Part shown: positions 5,919-11,929 of the stretch, in pieces
Numbering within the stretch: position 1 is the stretch's first letter
How the letters are laid out: each line of letters opens with the position of its first letter
Position numbers and translations under genes: made by a program
NCBI GenBank assembly: GCA_937967805.1
Contig: CALBTC010000273.1
Span: 1 to 12,929, forward strand
Direction: 5' to 3'
Origin: an uncultured Anaerolineaceae bacterium
GTDB lineage: Bacteria > Chloroflexota > Anaerolineae > Promineifilales > Promineifilaceae
DNA length: 12,929 nt
The notes under the pieces: model-generated
Told to the model about the DNA's origin: nothing
The model's database searches: none
The model's input: only the letters and a program-made list of their open reading frames with translations

Positions 5919-7231
5919 TATTCCGTCTCAGCTTTTATCACATCTACGATTTCAATTTCAAAAATCAAGTTGCCTTCAGTAGGTGCATTAGCTGCCTGGT
6001 CACCATAGGCCAGCTCCGGCGTTAGCACAAACTGCGCCCTGCTGCTGGAACTCATCATAAGCAATGCCTCATCCCAACCGGGGCCGGCAACGCCAGCACC
6101 AGCCACTATCGGGACCGGCTGCCCAAAATCGTAAGAAGATTCGATCTGATTGCCTTCTTCATCCCACATCCTATAATGCAGCGTAACCTGGTCGCCGCTC
6201 TCGATCAGTTCCCCAGACCCTTCGGTAATCGTAAAGAACTTCAGGCCGCTGTCAGTGACGGTGTATTCTGACTCTTCGACGCTAACCGGTGGCGGTGCGG
6301 GTGTGGGTGTCGGTGGCGGTGGTTTGATTTCAACCAGCTCCATCTCAAAGACAAGCGTGGCGTTGGGCGGAATGACCCCATTTGGAGCCCCTTCTTCACC
6401 CAGGGCAAGCTCTGGCGGCAAAACAAATTGCACCACGTCGCCAACCTGCATCAACACAACCATCTCATCCCAGCCGGGCAAAATCTCCTCTTCACCCACG
6501 ATAAAGTCTATCGGTAAACCCTCTTGAGATTGGGCAAACCGTTGCCCATCCTGAATCCAGCCGGTGAAGTGAACCGAGGCAACTTCACCCGTTTCCGGCA
6601 TGTCTCCGTCGCCCTCTTCCAGAAGGTAATATTGCAGCCCGCTGTCGGTCACGGTGTAATCATCCGGGTCGACAAATGTGGGGGGTTCGGCCGTCGGTGG
6701 CGGCGGAACAGTAGGGATCGGCTCGGCAGAAACCAGCTCGACATCAAAGTAAAGCGTAGCGTCACCCGGAATAGGGCCAAAACCTTGGGCACCATATCCC
6801 AAATCAGGTGGAATTATGAGCTGGGCTTTACCGCCTACATTCATCAGGGCAATACCTTCATCCCAACCTTGAATCACGTTTCCTTGACCCAAAACAAACT
6901 CTATCGGTTCGCCCCCTGCGGAGCTGTCGAATTCGGTGCCGTCTTCCAGCGTGCCGGTGTAGTGAACGGCCACCTGGTCGCCGGGCCGGGCGCGCGGGCC
7001 GGTGCCTGCTTCAATTTCGATGTATTCCAGGCCGGACGCCGTCACGCGCGAGCCTGTCTCGGCGCTTTCTTCGCCGCTGTCTGTTTCTTCGCTGGTTGTG
7101 CCGGCGGAGTCGGTATCGGTCTCGGCCTCCTGAGGCGTGGCAGGGCCACAAGCAGCCACAAACAGGCCGAACAGTACAGCCCAAAGCAGGAGCGTCGTCC
7201 ATTTTTGGGCGTTGGTTAAATGTATTCTCAC
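5918..7231 (-). CDS. Lipoprotein with three tandem FKBP domains
   Basis: This 437-residue protein has a hydrophobic signal segment (about 11-27) ending in a lipobox, VAAC, with lipidation Cys28. An acidic Ser/Thr/Glu-rich linker (29-62) follows. FKBP domains lie at about 64-168, 193-303 and 323-433, joined by proline-rich linkers (about 171-184 and 304-315). Domain 1 keeps the main FKBP12 active-site residues. Domain 2 has lost Asp37 and Tyr82 equivalents (RFAQS, LALGEE). Domain 3 has lost Phe36 and Phe46 equivalents (NQIESS, VPIVAG). So domain 1 is probably the catalyst and the others may bind clients. The start is GTG at 7229-7231, supported by AAGGAG six bases upstream. It should sit on the outer face of the membrane, assisting folding of exported proteins. 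Confidence 0.92.
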   Translation of the reverse strand: MRIHLTNAQKWTTLLLWAVLFGLFVAACGPATPQEAETDTDSAGTTSEETDSGEESAETGSRVTASGLEYIEIEAGTGPRARPGDQVAVHYTGTLEDGTEFDSSAGGEPIEFVLGQGNVIQGWDEGIALMNVGGKAQLIIPPDLGYGAQGFGPIPGDATLYFDVELVSAEPIPTVPPPPTAEPPTFVDPDDYTVTDSGLQYYLLEEGDGDMPETGEVASVHFTGWIQDGQRFAQSQEGLPIDFIVGEEEILPGWDEMVVLMQVGDVVQFVLPPELALGEEGAPNGVIPPNATLVFEMELVEIKPPPPTPTPAPPPVSVEESEYTVTDSGLKFFTITEGSGELIESGDQVTLHYRMWDEEGNQIESSYDFGQPVPIVAGAGVAGPGWDEALLMMSSSSRAQFVLTPELAYGDQAANAPTEGNLIFEIEIVDVIKAETE

Positions 7232-7272
7232 TTGATTCTCCTTCTGGTTCCAACTTTCATAGGACCTACGCA

Positions 7273-7328
7273 GACCTGACAGGTTTTTTAAACATTTGAG
7301 GCTCTTGCCCGAGGAGACCTGTCAGGTC
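7273..7328. repeat. GACCTGACAGGT inverted repeat upstream of FKBP operon
   Basis: GACCTGACAGGT at 7273-7284 is the exact complement of ACCTGTCAGGTC at 7317-7328, with a 32-base loop containing a T-run. Each arm is itself nearly palindromic around its centre. The element lies between a candidate promoter (7410-7418) and the GTG start at 7231, so it would be in the 5' leader of the FKBP mRNA. Similar GACCTGACAGG elements are dispersed repeats in some environmental genomes. A regulatory hairpin is possible. Confidence 0.55.
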
Positions 7329-7409
7329 ACATTTCACAAAAAGGCCGGAACAGCGATACGGCCGTTCCGGCAGCAACAATCATCCATCGTTTTCAGATTG
7401 AAACAGGGG

Positions 7410-7418
7410 ATTGTATCA
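7410..7418 (-). promoter_or_regulatory. Extended -10 promoter candidate, FKBP operon
   Basis: The minus strand reads TGATACAAT, an extended -10 box (TG-N-TACAAT). It lies in a 13-base stretch, TTCGTGATACAAT, found identically upstream of polA at 11662-11674. No good -35 box is visible, as often with extended -10 promoters. It would give a leader of about 170 bases before the FKBP lipoprotein start. Confidence 0.45.
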
Positions 7419-7453
7419 CGAACTGAGGAGATCAAAATTGATTAAGCCGATTT

Positions 7454-8110
7454 TCACCCGTTTCTCAGCCTGGGCTGGATGCTTTCTACAGAAAATTGGT
7501 GAGGATACTTGCCCTGGACGCCATCGTAAAAGGTGCGCAGTTGGGCCAAGACGGCCGTTTCGCCAATCTCTGGGTTAACGGGTTTACCGATAGCGATGGT
7601 TTTACGGCCGTAATCCAGCGCCACCGGCACAATGGGTACGCTGGCCGACTGGGCAATATAGAAAAAGCCCATCTTCCAGCGGCGCACCAGACTGCGCGTC
7701 CCTTCCGGAGCCAGCCCCAGCAAAAATTGCTCGCGCCGCTGCATTTCATCCACCGTCTGCTCCACTACGCCGGAGGCTGCCCGCCGGTCCACCGCCACAC
7801 CGCCCAACCAGCGCAGCAGCGGCTTCAGCGGCCCATTGACAAAGGTATGTTTGCCCAGCCAGTAAACACGCACCTGCAAGGCAAACAGCGCCACCATCGC
7901 CAGCACAAAATCCCAGTTGGAGGTATGCGGCGCCCCAATGAGCACCATCTTAGGCAAGTTGGGCACATCCCCCGCAAAGCGCCAGCCGGCCAGCCGCAGC
8001 AGGCCACGGGCAACTTTGCACATCAATTTATTGCCCCAACGTGGAATGGCTTTTCCAAGTACGGGGGCATGAACTGGATCTAAATCTGGAGAGCGTCTGG
8101 TTAAACTCAT
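7454..8110 (-). CDS. 1-acyl-glycerol-3-phosphate acyltransferase family protein (PlsC-like), copy A
   Basis: This 218-residue acyltransferase carries the catalytic HX4D motif as HTSNWD (His62, Asp67) and the substrate-binding EGTR (136-139) in LGLAPEGTRS. Members transfer acyl groups from acyl-CoA or acyl-ACP to lysophosphatidate or related lipids at the inner membrane. It follows copy B by only three bases, and the two align from IPRWGNK/LPRRGNR onward, so they are tandem duplicates in one operon. Copy A has a 22-residue N-terminal extension absent from copy B. No strong ribosome binding site precedes the ATG at 8108-8110, consistent with translational coupling. The sequence resembles the short soluble-looking PlsC group found in many bacteria more than E. 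coli PlsC itself. The acceptor is not known. Confidence 0.85.
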   Translation of the reverse strand: MSLTRRSPDLDPVHAPVLGKAIPRWGNKLMCKVARGLLRLAGWRFAGDVPNLPKMVLIGAPHTSNWDFVLAMVALFALQVRVYWLGKHTFVNGPLKPLLRWLGGVAVDRRAASGVVEQTVDEMQRREQFLLGLAPEGTRSLVRRWKMGFFYIAQSASVPIVPVALDYGRKTIAIGKPVNPEIGETAVLAQLRTFYDGVQGKYPHQFSVESIQPRLRNG

Positions 8111-8113
8111 CGG

Positions 8114-8689
8114 TTAAAACTGGTCGCGATTTTTGCCAGTGATGCCTGCATACCGCGCCTGGATGAGCGGCATATCGGCTTCGACATCCCCTGTGGGAAT
8201 AAATGGGTCGGTAATGGTGAGGGTTTTACGGCCGTAATCCACCAACACCGGCACGATGGGAATATTGGCATTTTCGGCAATATGATAAAAGCCAGAGCGC
8301 CAGCGTGCCACCTTGCTGCGCGTACCCTCTGGCGCAATCGCCAGCACAATTTTGGCTCGCTCCTCAATCGCCTCAACCGTTTGCCCCACGACGCCGGTTC
8401 CTGCCTTGCGATCAATGGGCACACCGCCCAGCCAATGCCAAATGGAGGAAAATGGGGCAACGAAGAACTCTTTCTTGGCCATCCAATTAAAGCGCACGCC
8501 CAAATAAAAAATGAGCGTCATCGCCAGCGGGAAATCCCAGTTAGAAGTGTGAGGCGCGCCAATGACAACCATTTTGGGCAGGTTGGGCAACGTTCCCTTC
8601 ACCTGCCAGCCAAAAATCCGAAAAAGGAATTTAGCCACTGCCTTAGAAAATCGGTTGCCACGTCGAGGAAGTTGGTCGATATTGTTCAT
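8114..8689 (-). CDS. 1-acyl-glycerol-3-phosphate acyltransferase family protein (PlsC-like), copy B
   Basis: This 191-residue paralogue of the downstream gene has HX4D as HTSNWD (His47, Asp52) and EGTR at 121-124. Shared blocks include PNLPKMVVIGAPHTSNWDF, WLGGVPIDR, APEGTRS and VDYGRKT. In the two genes the last block is encoded over the same TACGGCCGTAATCC stretch, so even the palindrome is conserved between copies. It is the first gene of the pair. The region upstream of its ATG (8687-8689) lacks a good ribosome binding site and carries a dispersed GTCATTCCCGCG repeat. Both catalytic motifs are intact, so both enzymes should be active, perhaps with different acyl or acceptor preferences. 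Confidence 0.85.
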   Translation of the reverse strand: MNNIDQLPRRGNRFSKAVAKFLFRIFGWQVKGTLPNLPKMVVIGAPHTSNWDFPLAMTLIFYLGVRFNWMAKKEFFVAPFSSIWHWLGGVPIDRKAGTGVVGQTVEAIEERAKIVLAIAPEGTRSKVARWRSGFYHIAENANIPIVPVLVDYGRKTLTITDPFIPTGDVEADMPLIQARYAGITGKNRDQF

Positions 8690-8709
8690 AAATGGTTACG
8701 AGAAATTAT

Positions 8710-8740
8710 CTGTCATTCCCGCGAAGGCGAGAATCCATAC
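8710..8740. repeat. GTCATTCCCGCG dispersed palindromic repeat, copy 2
   Basis: Second copy of the repeat at 5476-5506, same orientation, 29 of 31 bases identical. One change (GGCGAG for GGCGGG) breaks one pair of the stem, so this copy is slightly more decayed. It lies between the end of polA and the start of the acyltransferase pair. Confidence 0.8.
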
Positions 8741-8806
8741 GCTTGAACTCCCGCCCTCCCGATGGTGACAAATTGAGATTCCTTTTCGAGTATAAGTTCA
8801 TCGTCA

Positions 8807-8829
8807 AACTCAAGACTATTCTTTGAGTT
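8807..8829 (-). terminator. Weak hairpin at the 3' end of polA
   Basis: AACTCAA (8807-8813) and TTGAGTT (8823-8829) form a seven-base stem that overlaps the polA stop codon. No T-run follows on the minus strand, so termination here is doubtful. Confidence 0.25.
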
Positions 8830-11614
8830 CCAACCAGTTATACCCCGTACTGGCATCCACCTTCAAGGGGACATCCAGGCTAAAGGCCCCAGACATCGTG
8901 CTGACGACTATCTCCCGCACTGTGTCTAGCTCATCTTCGGGAACTTCCAGCAGCAGCTCATCATGTACCTGCAGCAGCATTTTGGCCCGGTAATCGGCCA
9001 GCTTCTCGTGCAGGTTAAGCATGGCAATTTTTACAATGTCGGCGGCGGTGCCCTGGATGGGATGGTTGATCGCCTCCCGTTCGGCCCGCAGCCGGGCCTG
9101 GATGTTGCTGCCGCTGGCCGGCATCTTGAAAACGGGGAAGTAGCGCCGTCGCCCCAGCAGCGTTTCTACGTACCCGTCGTCGTGGGCCTTTTTCTTGGTT
9201 TCATCCAGATATTTTTGGATGCCGGGGAAGCGGGCAAAGTAATCTTTAATATAATTTTCGGCCTCGGCCAGCGTCAGTTCCGAATCGCGGGCCAGGCGGA
9301 AGGCGCCCATGCCGTAAATGAGGCCAAAGTTGACCGCTTTGGCGAAGCGGCGCTGGTTGTAGCTGACGTCATCCAGGCCAATGTTGTAAACGGCCGCTGC
9401 CGTCGTGCGGTGAATGTCCTGATCCTGGTGAAACGCTTCCAGCAGCGCCTCGTCCTGGCTGATGTGGGCCAAAATGCGCAGCTCCACTTGAGAGTAGTCG
9501 GCAGCCAGGAAGATGTGTCCTGGTTTCGCGACGAAACCTCGGCGAATTTGCTGCCCTACCTCGCTGCGGATGGGGATATTTTGTAAATTGGGGTTGCTGC
9601 TGGCGATCCGCCCGGTGATGGCCCCGGTCTGGTTGAAGCTGGTATGGATACGGCCGTCTGTCTCATTCACCAACTCCGGCAGGGCATCCACATAAGTGCT
9701 CTTCAGCTTGCCCAATTCGCGATACTCCAAAATCGCCGTGATCAGCCCGGTTTTTTTCTCCTGCTCCGTCTCTTTTAAGCTTTCCAGCACGTTGGCGGCG
9801 GTGGAATAATAACCGCTGCGCGTTTTCGAGAGACCTTCTACCGGGTATTTCAGCTTCTTGAACAAGATATCGCTGAGCTGCTGGGTGGAGTTGATGTTAA
9901 ACGGTTCCCCGGCAATGTCGTGAATCTCAGCTTCCAGTTGGCGCAAACGGCCGTCCAACTCCTGCGACATTTGCCGGAAGAAATCCAAATCGACGCCGAT
10001 GCCTTCCTGCTCCATCGAAGAAAGCACCGGAATGAGCGGCATTTCTAAATCCAGAATTTTTTCCAGGCTCTTCTCTTTGATCTCTTTTTTAAGCGGCGGC
10101 ACCAAACGCAGCGTCATCACCGCGTCATCAGCGCCGTAGGGAGCAGCTTCTTCGATAGGCACTTCGGCAAACGTTTTTTGTGCCTTGCCCTTGCCAATGA
10201 GCAGCTCAATTTCCGTCATTTCTGCGCCCAGGCGATGGCGCGCCAAATCTTTCAGCCCCTTGTGCTTGGTCGCCGGATCGGTGAGCCATTCGGCAATCAT
10301 CGTGTCGAAGGTGATGGGGGTAACGCGTAAATCGTAGCGATCCAGAATCGTGTAGTCGTACTTGGCGTTGTGGGCCACCTTGCCGATTTTGGCATCGGTC
10401 AGCGGCGGGCGCAGCGTATCCAGAACGGTTTGCAAGGGGAGCTGCCCTTCGGCCAGCTTGGCTTCGCCGGCGAAGAGGGACATTTGCCCACTGCTGCTCT
10501 GCGCGGCGTTGGCCAGGTGCCCAACGGGGATATAGTAACCTACGGGAGGCTTGACCGCGATGCAGATGCCGACTAATTCGGCCGTTGTATTGTCCAGGCC
10601 GGTTGTTTCTACGTCAAAAGAGATGAGCTTGGCCGCATTGAGCTCCTGTACCAGGTCCTTTAGCTGCGACTGGGTGCGCACAATTACCGTTTCGGTCGGC
10701 TTCGTTTGGGATTCCGGCTCGGTGATATCGTCCCGCTCGCCCAGACCTTCTACCAGGGTGTTGGAAAGAGACCGGAACTCCAGCTCGCGGAAAATGTCCA
10801 ATACGGCGTTCGGATCAAAATCAGCGGCCACACAGGCGTCCAATTCGAGCGTGATGGGGGCGTCGGTGACAATGCGGGCCAGCTTCTGGCTGAGGTAAGC
10901 GCTTTCTTTGCCGGCGGCTACTTTTTTGCCCATGGCCCCTTTGATGGCATCGACGTTGGCGTAGATGTTGTCCAGAGTGCCGTATTCGTTGAGGAGTTTT
11001 GCGGCCGTTTTGGCCCCCACCCCTTTAATTCCCGGAATGTTATCGCTGCTGTCGCCTACCAGCGCCTTAAAATCGACGACCTGATCCGGCCGGACGTCAA
11101 AATAATCAACCACTCCCTGCACATCAAACACCTCAGAGGGGCGGCTGCCGCGCGTGGGCAGCTCAACGCGGGTATTGTCATCCACCAACTGCAACAAATC
11201 CCGGTCGCCGGTGATAATGTGTACCGGCACGCCCAAAGGTTTAGCCTGGCGAGCCACGGTACCCAATACATCGTCGGCTTCAAACCCTTCCAGCTCCAAA
11301 ATGGGGATATTGAGCGTTTTGATTACTTCTTTGATGCGCTCAATTTGCAGGCGCAGCTCGTCGGGCATCTTTTCGCGGGTGCCTTTGTATTCTTCGAACA
11401 AATCATCGCGGAAGGTACGGCCCAAGTCGAAGCTGACGGCAAAATATTTGGGCGGATCGTCGGCTAGAATCCAATCCAGCACGGTGCGGATAAAGCCAAA
11501 GGTGGCGTTGGTGGGCTCGCCACTTTTGGTGGTAAATGCTTCCAGCGGCAGGGCAAAAAACATGCGGTAGGCCAGGGCGTGGCCATCTATGAGAACAAGC
11601 TGGTTTTTCGACAT
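8816..11614 (-). CDS. polA: DNA polymerase I with 5'-3' and 3'-5' exonuclease domains
   Basis: This 932-residue enzyme fills gaps and removes RNA primers during lagging-strand synthesis and repair. The FEN-like 5' nuclease spans about 1-290 (LVLIDGHALAYRMFF, then LELEGFEADDVLGTVA, GDRDLLQLVD and the GDSSDNIPGIKGVG helix-hairpin-helix). The 3'-5' exonuclease spans about 310-520 and keeps its acidic residues: Asp334 and Glu336 in FDVETTG, Asp420 in HNAKYD, Asp496 in YGADD. Proofreading should therefore be active. The polymerase domain holds motif A (DYSQVELR, Asp706), motif B (Lys759 in AKAVNFGLIYG) and motif C (VHDE, Asp885). ATG 11614 with AAAGGA upstream is preferred to a TTG at 11638. The gene is nearly devoid of ACGGCCGT sites (two in 2.8 kb). 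It seems to stand alone with its own promoter. Confidence 0.97.
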   Translation of the reverse strand: MSKNQLVLIDGHALAYRMFFALPLEAFTTKSGEPTNATFGFIRTVLDWILADDPPKYFAVSFDLGRTFRDDLFEEYKGTREKMPDELRLQIERIKEVIKTLNIPILELEGFEADDVLGTVARQAKPLGVPVHIITGDRDLLQLVDDNTRVELPTRGSRPSEVFDVQGVVDYFDVRPDQVVDFKALVGDSSDNIPGIKGVGAKTAAKLLNEYGTLDNIYANVDAIKGAMGKKVAAGKESAYLSQKLARIVTDAPITLELDACVAADFDPNAVLDIFRELEFRSLSNTLVEGLGERDDITEPESQTKPTETVIVRTQSQLKDLVQELNAAKLISFDVETTGLDNTTAELVGICIAVKPPVGYYIPVGHLANAAQSSSGQMSLFAGEAKLAEGQLPLQTVLDTLRPPLTDAKIGKVAHNAKYDYTILDRYDLRVTPITFDTMIAEWLTDPATKHKGLKDLARHRLGAEMTEIELLIGKGKAQKTFAEVPIEEAAPYGADDAVMTLRLVPPLKKEIKEKSLEKILDLEMPLIPVLSSMEQEGIGVDLDFFRQMSQELDGRLRQLEAEIHDIAGEPFNINSTQQLSDILFKKLKYPVEGLSKTRSGYYSTAANVLESLKETEQEKKTGLITAILEYRELGKLKSTYVDALPELVNETDGRIHTSFNQTGAITGRIASSNPNLQNIPIRSEVGQQIRRGFVAKPGHIFLAADYSQVELRILAHISQDEALLEAFHQDQDIHRTTAAAVYNIGLDDVSYNQRRFAKAVNFGLIYGMGAFRLARDSELTLAEAENYIKDYFARFPGIQKYLDETKKKAHDDGYVETLLGRRRYFPVFKMPASGSNIQARLRAEREAINHPIQGTAADIVKIAMLNLHEKLADYRAKMLLQVHDELLLEVPEDELDTVREIVVSTMSGAFSLDVPLKVDASTGYNWLELKE

Positions 11615-11661
11615 GAAAATCCTTTTGTAACTAAGCAAAAACGGGTCTTATTCGTCTGCGA

Positions 11662-11670
11662 ATTGTATCA
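11662..11670 (-). promoter_or_regulatory. Extended -10 promoter candidate for polA
   Basis: The minus strand reads TGATACAAT within the same 13-mer TTCGTGATACAAT that lies upstream of the FKBP operon. Transcription would begin near 11655, about 40 bases before the ATG at 11614. A TTGACA at 11690-11695 is 22 bases away, too far to be its -35 partner by normal rules. Confidence 0.5.
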
Positions 11671-11712
11671 CGAAACGGATGTTCTACCATGTCAATCAGT
11701 AGTAAAATAACG

Positions 11713-11831
11713 TTTTCAGTAGTCCAGCTTCTATATGAATTAGGACGCTGATGAACGCAGATAAACGCAGATTTTTTGTTCTATCTGCGTAATCGGCGTT
11801 TGTCCACGTCCCATTTTTTGACTACTGAAAA
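11713..11831. repeat. Composite inverted-repeat element (CGCAGAT family)
   Basis: Outer arms TTTTCAGTAGTC (11713-11724) and GACTACTGAAAA (11820-11831) are exact 12-base complements. Inside them, two ACGCAGAT units read 11756-11772. A T-rich loop follows, then ATCTGCGT (11783-11790) with further partly matching units, GGACGC on the left and GGCGTTTGTCC on the right. The whole is about 119 bases, close in size to the 117-base nested element at 1084-1200, and shares the CGCAGAT core. It fills the gap between the polA promoter and the terminator of the FAS1 gene. No coding frame is supported. Confidence 0.65.
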
Positions 11832-11852
11832 GCCCTTAAAGGATTCATGTAG

Positions 11853-11907
11853 AAAAAGAGAGCATTGCCGGGACCAGTGGAATCAGATGGGGCAATGCTC
11901 TCTTTTT
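11853..11907 (-). terminator. Strong hairpin terminator of the FAS1 gene
   Basis: Seventeen-base perfect arms at 11853-11869 and 11891-11907 (GAGAGCATTGCC core with A/T-run ends) begin 22 bases after the FAS1 stop codon. On the minus strand the second arm ends in TCTCTTTTT, a good intrinsic terminator pattern although the loop is 21 bases. The symmetry means it can work in both directions. Confidence 0.8.
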
Positions 11908-11929
11908 AACGGTACATCAGGAAGGAAGG

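Noticed and set aside
5574..6008. Antisense frame of 144 residues spanning the FKBP junction
   Set aside because: It overlaps two confirmed FKBP coding sequences and begins inside the terminator arm region.
6524..7219. Antisense reading frame of 231 residues inside the FKBP lipoprotein gene
   Set aside because: The opposite strand encodes clear FKBP domains with a lipobox and ribosome binding site; this frame has no recognisable features.
11615..11638. Longer polA start at a TTG codon
   Set aside because: The ATG at 11614 has AAAGGA at proper distance and gives the standard start of the 5' nuclease domain.
8690..11638. polA and the acyltransferase pair as a single operon
   Set aside because: A 126-base gap with a dispersed repeat separates them and there is no functional link; co-transcription is possible but unsupported.
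11690..11695. TTGACA as the -35 box of polA
   Set aside because: It lies 22 bases from the TACAAT box, outside the normal 16-18 range; the box at 17 bases is poor.
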